Source: Adiantum capillus-veneris | Lineage: Eukaryota > Streptophyta > Polypodiopsida > Polypodiales > Pteridaceae | Reading direction: 5' to 3' | Length of the DNA: 64,000 bases | NCBI GenBank assembly: GCA_014529385.2 | Contig: CM043966.1 | Location: forward strand, 109,117,308 to 109,181,307 | In this document: in pieces, positions 1 through 15,187 of the stretch | Layout of the letters: every line of letters starts with the position of its first letter | Position numbering within the stretch: the first letter of the stretch is position 1 | The notes under the pieces: model-generated | The model's input: the letters and a program-made list of their open reading frames with translations, nothing else | The model's database searches: none | Told to the model about the DNA's origin: nothing | Translations under genes and position numbers: made by a program

Positions 1-314
1 TAGGGATTTTTCAGCCTTTCAGTGCGCCTGCCTTTGTGCAGTTAACGGGGCATCACCGTCGAGAGCATGGTCTTAATAGTGGAGTCCTACGGGGCTTGCC
101 TACGGCTTAACCACTATTGAGCTATTAGAAGCTGGACAGGAGCCGCGTGCTGTTTTGGTGTCAAAAGACCCTCTCTTCTATTCCTTGCAATTAATGGTAT
201 TCGAGCCGCGGGTACAGTAGCTTGAGTGCTTTTTCTAAAGGGGTAAAGAGGAGTAGCAACTAGGGCTTGAAGTGCCAAAGTACACCTAAAAAGTTTACAC
301 CTAAAGGTGTTAGA
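1..314 (+). other. 5' leader of element A
   Basis: No gene is seen before the gag-like ATG at 315. GAGAGCATGGTCT at 61-73 matches the sequence that follows the initiator-Met primer site of element F (44621-44633), so a decayed primer-binding site probably lies at about 50-66. The 5' LTR is therefore expected just upstream. The first 50 bases do not resemble the end of the LTR at 5577-7132, so either that LTR is outside the window or the left end is rearranged. Confidence 0.35.
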
Positions 315-1830
315 ATGGCTGACAATATTAAAGAGAGTGAAATTAATGTTGATAACTTTGATTTTGCTCATGAGCAAGCTACTAATGATGCTTCAATGCT
401 TGTTAATTATCTTGTTTCTAGGCTTCAACAAGCATGGGCAATCCATCTCTCCAAAGTGAAGTGCAACGGCAGCTCCGTGCTCACGGGATTCTCCAAGCTC
501 ATCACCATGACGAGAGGAACACCTAGGAAGCCTCCTTGTGAGACTACAAAAGAGGTCTCTCTCCGATTCGGGAAGAAGAAGAGAATCCATATGAAGGGCT
601 CAAGAACTTACTTCTTGATGATGCATCTCCTTCCAAAGGAGAACTCAAGAGCCTCCACCGAAGGAACGAGAAAGAAGCGAGTCTCCCGCCACCTCGGCGG
701 AGATGGCTCCACGAAGATGGCGGGCTAAACGCTTCCATCACCACCAAGCGAGAAGACCATCACACTCTTCTCCACGCCATAATTCAAAGAGGGATGATAA
801 AAAAGCAAGAGAAGAAAAAGGCGAGAAAGAGGACACCCTCTTCTCCCATCTTCTTCATCCTCTTCCTCTTATGAAAGCTATGGTGAAGATGACAAAGATC
901 AAGACAAGAAAAAGGCGAGAAAGAGGTCACCCTCTTCTCCACCTTCTTCAAATTCTTTCATCTTCTGAAGAAAGTGATGGTGCAACTTTTGAACCATCAA
1001 AAAGAAGAGGCCATAGAAATCCTATGCGCATGGAAGAGGTCGTCCAAGATGAAGAAATTCAAAGAGGGAGGGAAGAGCATCTCTTTCCTTACCTATGATG
1101 GCACCTTCGGTGCTAATACAACGTTTTGGCCTTTATCCAGCAATTCGATGCGGCGTTTGGAGATGAGGGCTTCACGGAGTCCTCTAAGCTACCATGTAGC
1201 TATGCACTTTCAAAAGTCCGCCAGACAATGGTGGTCCTAGCCTACGAGCCAACGGTGAAGCTCCCGAACATGGAAGGCTTTAAGAGCTTCCATTATGAAG
1301 CAGTTTTTGGCCACCGATGCCAAAGACAAGGTACTCACCGAATGGCGAAGCTTTAAAGCTCTCTCCCAATGAATCCATCCACAAATATGTAGACAAGTTT
1401 TTGGGACCTACAACTCAAAGCCACTGTCTTCAAAGGTTGGATTTTGGAGAGCAAAAGCAACAATTTTGTGCGGGCTTAACCGAAGAAATGCGGAGTATGT
1501 CAACTCCCAAAGGCCACGTACCATATCGGCGGTAATACACCATACTATGGTGGCCTCGCGAATCATTTTCAAACGGGGGGTAAAAGAAATAATAGGCCCC
1601 GGAAAACAAAGGTTCCAATGAGCCTAAGGGGAGGACAATGTCCAAAAGTCTCCTAAGGGCAATTCCAACAAAGCTAAAGAGAAGGGAGTTTACAAAGGAA
1701 AGAATAAACTCTCTCCTGAAGAGCTTGAGCGTTATCGTAAAGATAACCGGTGTTTCAAGTGCGGCGAACAAGGGCATGCGTACCGCGCTTGTCCCCAAAA
1801 GAACAACCGCCAAGATCCTTAGAGCTTCTT
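315..1830 (+). pseudogene. Element A gag (decayed)
   Basis: This is the capsid/nucleocapsid region of a Ty3/gypsy retrotransposon, which would coat the element RNA in the cytoplasm. The reading starts at ATG 315 (MADNIKESEINVDNF) and passes through several frames. Low-complexity Ser/Lys/Arg-rich stretches lie at about 560-1060. The diagnostic feature is a CCHC zinc knuckle, CFKCGEQGHAYRAC, at 1751-1792, with cysteines and histidine in the C-X2-C-X4-H-X4-C spacing. The many frame changes make it non-functional. Protease and reverse transcriptase regions follow directly on the same strand, so the identity is firm although no single ORF covers it. Confidence 0.75.
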
Positions 1831-2189
1831 TGGTTGAAATCCAAGAGGAGGAGATTCACCAAACTCACCACAAAGGATCTCCTCTATGCCATGCTTGGGG
1901 AAAGGTAAGAGAACATGATGCTTTTATTCTCTTTGACCCTGGTTCTACTCACAATTTCATATCTATGGAGTTAGCCACCAAGCTAGGCATACAATCCTAC
2001 GAGATGGGAGATATCCTACCCGCAGACAGTGCCTTCAAGGGGCAAGAAGCTTCAGTCACTCCCTTAATCGGGAAATTGAGGCTTCATGTCCAAGGCTATG
2101 TGGACAAAGAGGATTTCTTTATCTCTCCTCTCAAGCATGAGGATGTAATCCTAGGGCACCATGGTTTGACCGTCTGGATGCCATGTTAA
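1831..2189 (+). pseudogene. Element A protease region
   Basis: This is a retroviral-type aspartic protease domain that would cleave the Gag-Pol polyprotein. The active-site region reads ILFDPGSTHNFISMELATKLG (about 1930-1992). The usual D-S/T-G triad appears as DPG, a substitution likely to impair catalysis. The ORF stops at 2189, and the linker at 2190-2450 is read only in fragments. It lies between the zinc knuckle and the reverse transcriptase, as in Ty3/gypsy pol. Confidence 0.7.
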
Positions 2190-2449
2190 ATTTCCTGAAA
2201 GGAGAATCTCCTTTAAGTTCAGGGAAAGGACATGTATATAGATGCTAGGGAGATGGGTAACACCATCCCCATTGTACATACACCAGCTTTCAACAAGTCA
2301 ATAAAGAGCTTATTTCCGTGTACATGATTTTTGTTAAAGATTCTCAAAATGAACCTAATGCTTTAGCAAAAGAAAATAAAAGCAACCAAAGGAATTAGAG
2401 TTATCCAATTTTCTCAAGGGTTTCAAGATGTCTTTATTGACGACATCCT

Positions 2450-3846
2450 TGTGAGCTACCTCCTAACGAGGTAATGACGACCATGCAATTGAACTTCTTC
2501 CAGGAAGTTCACCGCCTAACAAACCTCCTTATAGAGTTTCTCAAGCTCAACAAGAGGAGATTATGCGGCAAGTGCATGAGTTATTGAGAAGGGCATGGTT
2601 AGGCCTAAGCTCATCTCCATTTTGCTCACCTGTGCTATTAGTGCAAAAGAAAGACGGCACATATCGTATGTGTGTCGACTATAGAGCACTAAATAGGATC
2701 ACTATCAAGAATAGGTTTCCCGTTCCACGGGTAGAAGACCTATTTGATAAGCTACAAGATCGACCTACTTCAGTAGGATTGACCTAAAAAGTGGCTATCA
2801 TCAAATAAGGATAGTTGATCAAGACATTGTAAAGACCGCATTTCGTACTACATTTGGTCTTTACGAATACATTGTCATGCCTTTTGGCTTGACTAATGCA
2901 CCAGCCACATTTACCGCTTGATGGAGAAGCTGTTCAGACCTCATCGAACCTTCACTGGAGTGTTCTTCGATGATATTATCATCTACTCTAATTCATTAGA
3001 GGAACACAAGCAACACCTCCAGGTAATATTTCAAGTTTTAGAGAGAATAAACTTTATGTTAATCGAAAGAAAAGTGAATTTTTCTTGCAAGAGATTCAAT
3101 ATTTAGGTCACATTATCTCTCAAGATGGAATCCAAATGGATCCATCCAAGTTAGAGGTAATAAAAAGGATGGCCTAAACCAAAGGAATCTTCATGAACTA
3201 AGAAGCTTTATAGGTATGTGTGCATACTATAGACGCTTCATAGAAAAGTTCTCACAAATTGCGGGACCATTACATGACCTAACAAAGAAAAATGTTAGGT
3301 ATACGTGGTCTGCTAAGGAGAACAATGCTTTCGAAAAGCTTAAAGAAAAGCTTATCTCTCAACCTATGCTTACACTACCGGATCTCTCAAAACCATTTGA
3401 GGTCCAATGTGATGCTTGTGGTGATTGCCTTGGGGCTGTTTTGCTCCAAGAAGGGCACGCCATAGGCTATGAGAGTCGAAGGCTCGACCCTGTTGAGCAA
3501 GCTCTAGGCATATACGAAAAAGAACTTGCAGTTTACATGCCTTAGACTCATGGAAGCACTATTTATTGGGGACTCCTTTCATTCTGCGAACGGATCACCA
3601 AAGTATTAAGTACTTCATGACGCAGACCAAGCTATCCGACAACAAATGAGGTGGGCAAATTTCCTTTCGCAATTTCATTTTCATATTGCTCACATTGCTG
3701 GCAAGCATAATCAAGTAGCCGATGCACTCTCAAGACGACCGAAGAGTGAATGCGGTTCCATAGCAACTCACAATGATCTATCTTTAATGATAGATGAGTA
3801 TGCTATTGATCCCGATTTTAGAGATGTATTTCAGCCCTTGCATTAG
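2450..3846 (+). pseudogene. Element A reverse transcriptase and RNase H
   Basis: These domains would copy the element RNA into DNA and remove the RNA strand. Reverse transcriptase is seen as [20 protein letters not shown] (from 2625), then [11 protein letters not shown] (about 2880-2912) in another frame, then FFDDIIIYSN (about 2965) with the two catalytic aspartates. RNase H follows: FEVQCDACGDCLGAVLLQEG (about 3398-3457) and a connection region with VADALSRRP (about 3718). Frame changes near 2787, 2917, 3106 and 3545 break it into at least four ORFs. The domain order is normal for Ty3/gypsy. Confidence 0.85.
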
Positions 3847-5171
3847 GGAAGAAAGAAGAACCATTTACTTTACAAGATGGTTCTTCTCTATGGCAATAGA
3901 CTATGCGTTACTAACTCACTACGTGAGAAAGTAATGTATGAATCTCATGCTCCCCCATATGCGGGCATAGAGGGATTCAGTCTACCCTAAAGGAATTGAA
4001 ACATATTTCTATTGGCCTACCATGAAAGTGAACATACATGAGTATGTTTCCAAATGTGTGGTATGTCAAAAGACAAAATTTGATAGAGGGAAGCAACTTG
4101 GATTGCTTCAACCCTTGCCAATTCCCTAATTCACCGTGGGAGAGCATATCCATGGATTTTATCTTTGGATTGCCTAAGTCTATCCATGGAATACGGGAAT
4201 ATGGACGATAGTAGACAGGTTCAGTAAACAAGCTCATTTTATACCTGTCAAAAGACTATCAAAGCCCCTCAAATGGCAACCCTCTTCATTTCACAAATTT
4301 TCAAGTACCATGGCTTGCCAATGTCCATAGTCGGATAGAGATCCTAGAATGACCAGTAATTCTGGAAGGTCTCTTGAGAATTTAGGAACAAGCTAAACTT
4401 CTCTTCGGCCTATCAATCCACAAACTGATGGCCAAAGTGAAATAGCTAACCTAACTATTCTCGATCTACTAAAAGCCTATGTAACGAAAGTAGATCAAAG
4501 ATCCCAATGGAGAAGTACTTACCCTTAGTAGAGTATGCTTACAATAACACTGTACATACTTACTGGAAAAGCACCTTTCGAGGTAATTGAGGGAAGATCA
4601 AAAAGTCCCTTGCTACTTAAGGTACATGGAAGATCTTCGCTGCAGATGAGTATAGCCGAGACCTACAAAATCTTTCCAAAAGATTAAGGATGCTATCTCT
4701 ATCTCACAGCAAAGGCAAAAGGCTGCTGCTGACAAGCACAGAAGAGCCCAAGCCTTTAAAGAAAACGATTGGGTCTTGTTAAAGTTTCCCAAGGCTCGAT
4801 TAAGGCACACGAGGGCAAGAATCCTACGGGCCACCAAAAGTACTATGCTAAACAGCAAAAAGGTACTATGGTCCCTTCCAGATTTCTTAGGCCAATCAAT
4901 GAGATGGCCTATCAACTTAAGTTGCCAAATCATTGGCTCATACACAATGCTTTTCATGTGAGCCTCTTGAAGCCTTACAAAGGAGAGCCACCTCAAGACC
5001 AACTATTGAAGACCCACCGGAGATCGAGGACCACGAGGAGGTGCTGCAGCCCGAGTCCATTCTCGACATGAAGACAAGGTATTAAGAGGCGGTAAGACTA
5101 TCCGACGATATCTTATTAAGTTTAAGATATTATCCTTTGAAGATGCTAGATGGATCAAGGCATACAATTAA
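3847..5171 (+). pseudogene. Element A integrase with chromodomain-like tail
   Basis: The integrase would insert element DNA into the genome. Visible parts are the zinc-binding end (CVVCQKTKFDRGKQLGLLQP, about 4057), a core fragment (TIVDRFSKQAHFIPVKR, about 4205) and NPQTDGQSEIANL (about 4417-4455), which holds the catalytic Glu region. The C-terminal domain reads NAFHVSLLKPYKGEPPQD (about 4947-5000). The last part, GGKTIRRYLIKFK...EDARWIKAYN, ends at a stop at 5169-5171 and resembles the chromodomain-like end of chromoviruses. Many stops and frameshifts are present. Confidence 0.75.
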
Positions 5172-5576
5172 AGGATAACCTAAACCTTGTCAATGCTTAC
5201 AATGTTTCCCAAGAGTAAGCAAATGTACAAAATGATAAAAATGAACAAAAATTTTTGTCTTATAAGACTCTCTTTTTCTTTATTTGTGCACAAAAATGAA
5301 GTAGTATGCATGCTTAGATCAAGTTTGGCGGAGACGACGTCTCCCGAACACCAAGTAAGCTTGTCCACTTCTACTATGGAAGACTGATAGGACTAATGTG
5401 CAGACATGCTTGCGGCAGCCTCAGGCTCTCAAGCGCCAAATGGACTAGTCATCCATTATGGAATGATGTCGTAGGGTAACATAGGGATCCTCTACCCTGC
5501 TAAAAAGGACTCATGCATATGCTTTATCTTCTCTACACCATAGTCGAGGACGACTATGATTTCAAGAGAGAGGTAA
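5172..5576 (+). other. Element A 3' untranslated region with polypurine tract
   Basis: No gene is seen. The purine-rich stretch AAGAGAGAGG lies immediately before the LTR start at 5577, which is where plus-strand DNA synthesis is primed in LTR retrotransposons. Two short ORFs (5180-5387, one on each strand) have no recognisable content. Confidence 0.5.
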
Positions 5577-7132
5577 TGTCATAATAATCAATATCTAATT
5601 CTCCTAAATGATTTTCTCATATTAAACTGATCATTTAATGTGGGGAATGCCAAGGGAGAAAAAAGCTAGAATATTGGTTAAGTTAGCAGACCGGCCCACA
5701 GTAGGGATCCAAAGGAGGGAAAATAGGGATCCAAAGGGGGGGCCATCTGCAAAAGAGCCATGTGAAACAAGGGCTAAAAAGACCCTAAGGTTCAGCCCAT
5801 TAAGACTTCCAAAATGCTAAGGTTCCAAAATTCAAAGTTGTGTCCAAAGGTCAACCTTAGGGAAAATTGGATGCTTAGTGTGTGCCCAAAAAGTCTTTCT
5901 ACATCCCTACATGGGAGGGGGCGAGCCCCAAGCTAGGGGATGAGAGAGAAAGCCACACACACACACACAGGCTCCCTTTACACAAAGGGAATGAGGGACA
6001 CATGTCAGCTCCCTAGGCCAGTTGCGCCCACAAGGTGTGCCCAATTCCTATTGGAAGACCCTTGAAGTGGACCAATGAGAATTAAGCTAGAGTAAATCTA
6101 GTTTAATTAATTTAAAAACATTTAATAAAAGAAACCAATAAGAATTAAGTGTCCTAGAAGACTATTGGGCAGTCTCCCAAGGGGTCCAATGAGCATTCAG
6201 GAGCCCCATGGCTTGCCTGATTCCTATTGGCCAGGAGGCAAAGGGGTCCAATGAGAGTTTAGTTTAATTATTTAATTATCTAAAGCTCTCACAAAAGGGG
6301 AAAGGGGGACACATGTCAGAAGGCTATCACTTATGCTGCTTAATCCCTATTGGCTTGACCTGGGGAGGTCCAATGAGGCAAAGCCAGACTAACTTAGCAG
6401 CTAGGGCTCGCCCAAGAGAGAGAGGGGGCTGATTTTTGTTTGGCATGACACTCACACTCTCACACTTGACCATGTGTGAAGGGAAAATACTCTATCTCCT
6501 CCAAGCTTTAATGGAGAGCTCATCACCTACTCCAAGCTTGTGAGATAGAAGCCTACATCAACAATCTCTTGGCATGTGGGATGCAAATCCAACCAAGAGC
6601 CAAGCTTCAATGCATGCTCATCTTCTCTACCAAGCTAATTACTAAGCTAAGCTATGCTAATATGAGTGATTATGTGAGGAGATGTACTTCTTTCTCGTAA
6701 GATACTTCTTTTCCTCTCAATCTACTCTCATACCCTGCTAGCTCTCACCATCTTCGAAGGTGTGTGAGGTCTTGGGTCTGAGAACGGGATAATTCAAGTT
6801 GTGTTTGATTAAGTGTTTTGCTTGGTGTATGAAGCTTCCATCTTCATTGCACTAGCTAGTCTTGAAGGAACACAAAGAATTGTATTGTACAATGTCTCTC
6901 TTGATGGGAGAAACCATAATACAAAGCCTTTTGGAGGGGGACCGGCTCCATGCAAATCCGGTCCTCAACTGTTGTCAATAGCTTAATTGCTCTCTCTTTT
7001 GAAAGTATTGTCGATGCTATCTAACTAGGTGTTATGCTTTTTGTTGCTCTCTCCACCCAAGCACTCTTGTAATTCTCATTAGGAATCTATTCTAATGAAA
7101 TGCCCACTATGTTCATGCTAATTTCCGCTACA
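5577..7132 (+). repeat. LTR of element A (3' LTR)
   Basis: It starts with TGTCATAATAATC right after a purine tract, and I place its end at ...CCGCTACA (7132). The start is well supported: the same sequence occurs, reverse-complemented, at 62653-63547 and ends at the identical base. The right end is a guess from the TG...CA rule. Part of the LTR (about 6385-6912) is repeated in direct orientation at 62112-62652. No CDS is assigned within it. It contains repeated paired CCAAT boxes (separate entry). Confidence 0.65.
6048..6377 (+). promoter_or_regulatory. Array of paired CCAAT boxes in LTR A
   Basis: CTATTGG is followed about 24 bp later by CCAATGAG four times: 6048/6072, 6162/6186, 6224/6248 and 6347/6370. 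A further CCAAT lies at 6135. Each pair has the two boxes in opposite orientation, and the sequence between is mostly not conserved. CCAAT boxes are bound by NF-Y in plants and animals, so this may be the LTR enhancer. That function is inference. Confidence 0.45.
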
Positions 7133-7702
7133 AATAAGATTTTAGGCCATTAAATGTTACAATTTGCCAAGAATAATCTGAAGAACACTCTCAACCTACC
7201 CCATTCTTTAGGAACATGAAGTTGATATCTGTCATGGGTGTTTTGCAGCATATGCTCTCTTCCCTGTAATGTATAGTCGAAACAATATAAAACACATGCT
7301 TAGCAATCTATCAATTCTTTGTAATGAATCAAAGCCCCATACTTCGGGCTCTTATCGAAATATATATGCCTTCCATCCCTTCATTGTGAGAGAAATACAC
7401 GTTCAAAAGTTCAATCAAAACAATGCCTTTGATGATGTGTTGTGCAAAATTTCTTTTGGCCAAGATTTTCCTTCTGAGAAATGTGAGAAATTGCTATGAA
7501 AACTCATTGAATTGCTGGGAACATGATGACGCCGGCAGAAGTAAAGAAATATGCATTCCCCACGACTAAGGCGGGTGGTATATACCCATCTCCACTATAT
7601 TCCACCCCTGTACATTCCATCCCTGCCATGATAATGAAGAAGAGTTGCAAATACATGGAAAAAATCTCATTGTGGGCAGGCCCTCATGATCCCTCACCTT
7701 GT
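7133..7702. other. Spacer between LTR A and the unit array
   Basis: One ORF on the plus strand (7269-7499, 76 residues, starting MYSRNNIKHMLSNLSILCN) has mixed amino acid content but no family I recognise and no clear gene context. Another short ORF lies at 7523-7726. Nothing else is seen. Confidence 0.3.
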
Positions 7703-9520
<1,818 letters not shown>

Positions 9521-9628
9521 TTGACAAATTGGTGCTCTAATTGAAGTGACGATCTCAAGTTGACATTTATAAAGGAGAAACGAACTCCCTTTTGTCACTT
9601 TTTTGAAACAAAAAGTATAGATTGCTAT

Positions 9629-9673
<45 letters not shown>

Positions 9674-9967
9674 CGCGCACACACACACACACACAAACAC
9701 ACATTTGAGACCATTGGATATATTTTTGAGATCTCATTAGATGTTCCTACATTATTTTAAATTCTCCTTTTATCAAGATGTGTGTGTGTGTGACATTTGA
9801 GACCATTGGAAAGATTTTTGAGATCTCATTGGATATTCCTATATTATTTTAAATTCCCCTTTTTTCAAGATGCGCGTGTGTGTATGTGTGTGTGAGAGAG
9901 AGAAGATGGAACAAAAATATATTTTGGGATTGTTCCTATGGCATTAAATTTTTCCTTCTTCTTTGTC

Positions 9968-10025
<58 letters not shown>

Positions 10026-10481
10026 ATACTCACTTTTATTGAGGACTTGTCGTGTAACTTTTTATGTCTCTTTAGATTGTTCCTACAGACTTAATATTTT
10101 GATATCTCTTTCTCTCTCCTCCTCCTGCATCATTTGTTGGGCACCAAATTATTATTCTCTGTCTTCTTCTCTCTCTCAAGTTGATTTTTGATAGGCACCC
10201 TTGCTTGCCAAAATTTAGAGAATTTATAGATTTAAAACCACCCACATGTGAACTCTTACAAATAAAAAGATGGAAATATCCTAGAATTGGTAAAAGGTCC
10301 ATCAATTGAGCAATCTCTCTACCCATTTGGGGTGCTAATGTCAGGGTCGGTCTTTGTTGGGCATTTAATTCATTTTCTACGGGTAAAATACTTTAGCTAC
10401 CTTTTTAAAAATACACTATAATGCCAAAAAATAATATCTTGAAAATCTGAAAGGCTTGATGAATTCATGAACTCAACATTA

Positions 10482-10550
<69 letters not shown>

Positions 10551-11159
10551 TATGCATGTGCACATGTACGCACACACAAGCAATGTATTGGTCCATCTCT
10601 CACTTTCTCTCTCTCTCTCTCTCTCATGGTCAATAACGTGGATAACAACCCCTACATTTGTATGCCATGCATGTCCTCAATGCAAGACAGCCCCAAGTCA
10701 ATATTAGGCGAGCTTTTTTATTATTCTTAAGCTTTTTTAAGAAATACATATTTCCAAAAATTTCTATAAAAGATCAATATTGGTCTTGAAAAAAACCCCT
10801 TGAAAAGATAAAGCCAAATATATCTTGAAAATTTGAAATTCCATTAAATAGCAAAATCTCCACCAAAACTCATTCTTTTTTGTTATATCTTCAAAAATTA
10901 AGTAGCAAAACCTCTACTAAAATTATCCCTTTTTTGTTATAACATATATATGTGTGTGTTTAGGTATACACATATATCTATATGTACACATAGTATACAC
11001 ACACACACACACATATATATATATATGTGTGTGTGTGTATGTGTGTGTGTGCTTGAAGCAAAGACTTGTCACATAGGTCTTGAAGCATTTTGCGATTGTT
11101 CCAATACGGTAACTATGACATTCAAAATTTTTATGCTCCCCTCGTTCCCCCCCCCATAA

Positions 11160-11244
<85 letters not shown>

Positions 11245-11318
11245 ACGCACACATGTTGGGTGGATAGCAGTTTGCCTGGAGCTTGTGTGTGCATACACAT
11301 ACGAAGTCTTGTCATCAT
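9521..11318 (+). repeat. Macro-repeat unit U2 (~1.8 kb)
   Basis: Second copy of the unit, aligning with U1 along its length. It has a local duplication of about 95 bp (the ACATTTGAGACCATTGGA block at about 9700 and again at about 9793) that U1 has once and U3 also has twice. No gene is seen. Confidence 0.85.
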
Positions 11319-11439
11319 GGCATATTATTTGACAAATTGGTGCTCTAGTTGAAGTGACGATCTCAAGAGGACATTTATAAAGGAGAAACGAACTCCCTTT
11401 TGTAACTTTTTTTAAAAATGAAAATATAGATGGCTATGA

Positions 11440-11486
<47 letters not shown>

Positions 11487-11560
11487 TTTGTGACCATTGG
11501 ATATATTTTTGAGATCTCATTGGATGTTCCTACATTATTTTATATTCTCCTTTTATCAAG

Positions 11561-11591
<31 letters not shown>

Positions 11592-11685
11592 ACATTTGAG
11601 ACCATTGGATAAATCTTTAAGATCTCATTGGATGTTCCTACATTATTTTAAATTCTACTTTTTTCAAGATGTGTGTGTGTGTGTA

Positions 11686-11740
<55 letters not shown>

Positions 11741-11798
11741 GAAACAAAAATATGTTTTGGGATTGTTCCTATGGCATTAAAATTTCTCTTCTTCTTTG

Positions 11799-11848
<50 letters not shown>

Positions 11849-12305
11849 ATACTCACTTTTGTTGAAGACTCGTCGTGTAACTTTTTATGTCTCTTTAGAT
11901 TGTTCCTACACACTTAATATTTTGATATCTCTTTCTCTCTCCTCCTCTTGCATCATTTGCTGGGCACCAAATAATTATCTTGTCTCCTTCTCTCTCTCAA
12001 GTTGATTTTTGATAGGTACCCTTGCTTGCCGAAATTTAGAGAATTTATAGATTTTAAACCATGGCCAATATGTGAAATCTTAAAAATAAAGAGATCAAGA
12101 AATCCTAGAATTGGTAAAAGGTCCATCAATTGAGCAATCTCTCTACCCATTTGGGGTGTTAATGTGAGGGTTGGTCTTTGTTGGGCATTTAATTCATTTT
12201 CTACGAGTAATAAACTTTAGGTACCCTTTTAAAATTACACTATAATGCCAAAAAATAATATCTTTAAAATTTGAAGGGCTTGATGGGTGCATGAACTCAA
12301 CAGTC

Positions 12306-12350
<45 letters not shown>

Positions 12351-12388
12351 GCATGTGCACATGTATGTACACACAAGCAATGTATTGG

Positions 12389-12433
<45 letters not shown>

Positions 12434-12945
12434 TGGTCAATAGCATGGGTAACGACCCCTACATTTGCATGCCATGCATTTCCTCAATGGGAGACCACCC
12501 CAAGTTGACATTAGGCGAGATTTTTTCTTTTTCTTAAGCTCTTTTAAGAAATAACCATTTCCAAAAATTTCTAAAAAATATCAATAGTGGTCTTGAAAAA
12601 AACCTCCTTAAAAAGATAAAGCCAAATATATCTTCAAAAATTGAAATTCCATTAAATAGTAAAATCTTTACCAAAATCCTTTGGTTTTTGTTATTTAAAA
12701 AAAAAAAAACGCATTAAGTAGCAAAATCTCTACTAAAATTATCCCTTTTTTGTTATGTGCAATCAAAGTGGAACATTTATTCTATGTAAAATAGAAAAGT
12801 ATTTTTACTTTACATTTGAAAAAGCTTGTCATTTCTTATATTATGCAAAGGCTGTCATTTTTCTAACAATCTTACCCTTGACTTTTGCATTTTAAAATAG
12901 ATGTTTTGCAAAGTTTTTTTGAAGTGAACCACGGAGTGACACATG
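11319..12945 (+). repeat. Macro-repeat unit U3 with a different tail
   Basis: Third copy. It follows U1 and U2 up to about 12755, then lacks the (TG)n/(TA)n tail. It continues as an AT-rich tail (12756-12945) shared with U4 (about 16757-16880) and with the left flank of element F (44306-44461). No gene is seen. Confidence 0.75.
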
Positions 12946-14295
12946 GAGGCCCTCTCCTTTCTTGAAAATTTTAAGCAGCATTATGTATAGTACTAGTATG
13001 TGACCCGCACGTTGCTACGGCCAAAGAAACATCGCCTCTATTTTTGTAGGCCTATTTTATCTTCTAAGTGGAACACTATCAATATTCTCTTCCTACATGT
13101 ATAGTCTATTGCATTTCTAAAAGTGGTGCACGACACAACCTCTTCATAGATTCTAACAAAAGATGTTGCAAAGCATTCTTTGATACTAAGCTTGGGAGCT
13201 TCACAAAGACATTATTTTTCATGAGGTGCTAGCGCTTATTCAACAAATTCAAAAGTGTTGTACTTCTATTGGGACAAAGAGAGAGAGAGAGAGAGAGTCC
13301 TTTTGGTCTATCTTCGTCCAACAATGCTATGAAACTAAATTAGATAAGTGAACATGGTGTGAAGCCACAAAAGCTACTAAAACTTATTTTGAGAATGGAG
13401 TGGGTTCTAGCATTGGTTTCAACAATAGGAACACAATTGAATTCAATTTGTTTGCTCTACTCTCTTACTTGCTTCTATCCTTGCATCTTTCTTTTGAGCA
13501 AGGCTTGGTAGCAGTGCACATCATAATCTCCTATATTGTGAGAAGGACGTCTTCCCTTGGTCTACCTAGGGTTGAGAAAAGTGCTCCCAAGTCTAGAAGA
13601 AAAAACTCGTTAAGCTAGGAAGTATTTAAACACAAGGCCATAACTGCTACACTGTGTAATTACAAAACTTTTCATGTCTAAGAGTAGAGTTGTGAAAAGC
13701 CTTTAGGGCTCATAGTTTCCAATTAAAGCTTCAAGTTTGCTTTCTTTTGTGCACAAGCATGGTAATGGTTTACATCATCACCTAATCACAACAATGTAGA
13801 AGCAGCTTAGTACGATAAGGTGCATATTATATATTCATGTACACTTCACATCATTTGCATCTTCAATTGTGATAGAAATGAAATAAAAATAATTAAATGT
13901 AGTTGTTTTTTTTGTAGGAGTTTTGGCCATTATGCTAAACTACAAGATGTGGTTCAAAATTGAGGCTGTGACCTAAAATCATGCATTTCATTAATCTCTA
14001 TCTCCCTCTCCCCAAATTACAGAAGCATATTTCTCTTTGAGAGAGGAGATTGTATTCAACCATTTACATGCTTGGGACTATTCCCTTATGCACAATCTCT
14101 ACCATACCAACCATTTACCTTAGCTCCTTGGCTTAGCTCCTACTCTCTTAAATGTGAGACCGGACATTGAGGCAATGTAGGAGAGCCTCCTTTTGTATAT
14201 ACATTATGTCCCTTTAAAATTTGAGAGTATGAGTATTATACCCTACTTTAGTGCTCATCTTTTGATCACATCAAATTTCTTTTCTAACATTTTAG
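12946..14295 (+). repeat. Low-copy repeat, copy 1
   Basis: Direct copy of 50319-51570, including the (GA)n run (13276-13297 here, 50501-50578 there). Copy 1 has about 150 bp (12991-13153) that copy 2 lacks. The ORF at 13400-13618 is broken in the other copy, so I do not call it a gene. Its left edge marks the unoccupied insertion site of element F. Confidence 0.8.
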
Positions 14296-14430
14296 CCTGG
14301 ACCATTGCCTACATTTCTTTCTCTCCCAGAACCTCCATGGATTATATTTGTTAGTATCTATAGTCTTCAAGCATGCTACATGCTGAATTTAGTCCCATAG
14401 GTCAATCTCATCTTTAAGGATGCAATGTCG

Positions 14431-14481
<51 letters not shown>

Positions 14482-14617
14482 GGTCATTTTCTAAGATATT
14501 AAAAATCCCACCCCCTTTCCCTCCTTGAGAAAGTATGTGTGCATGTAAGTGACTACATTCAAGAATTAAGACTTGTTGCCTATATTCTTTATGTCTCTTA
14601 TGTATTTCTTCTTCTTC

Positions 14618-14669
<52 letters not shown>

Positions 14670-15154
14670 AATAGGTCTTGAGTTCAACTCTCCTTGTCAG
14701 ATAGACCTTTACGATCTCTTAGGATAGTTTCCTACAACGTTTAAACTCCCTCTTCTTCTTCTTCTTCTTCTTCTTCTCTCTCTCTCTCTCTCACTCTCTC
14801 TCTCTAAACTCATTTGATAGTATGTCTCCCACAATTATTTATTCTGGTGATAATGTGTGTGTGTGTGTGTGTCTTATTTAAGCTGTGGAATAGGATGAGT
14901 CCTTATGAGTAGTGTTTGGAGAAGGTTTACCTAAGCTTAGACATTAAGATTCTAGATTAACCAATTCCAAAACGGGTTAAAAGGAAGCGAAGTGGGTAAA
15001 AATAGTCCAAAATGCTATAAAATTGGTGATTTTAGAGATTATTAGTACTTTTGTGTGCATCTTAATTGAAAGGAGATGGGCATTGTAGATACATCAATAA
15101 AATGAAGGCCATTTTGGCTACAAGGGGAAAATGCCAAAAGGTTCTTGCGGGATT

Positions 15155-15187
<33 letters not shown>

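Noticed and set aside
1-60. End of a 5' LTR of element A
   Set aside because: It does not match the end of the LTR at 5577-7132, so it cannot be called from this window.
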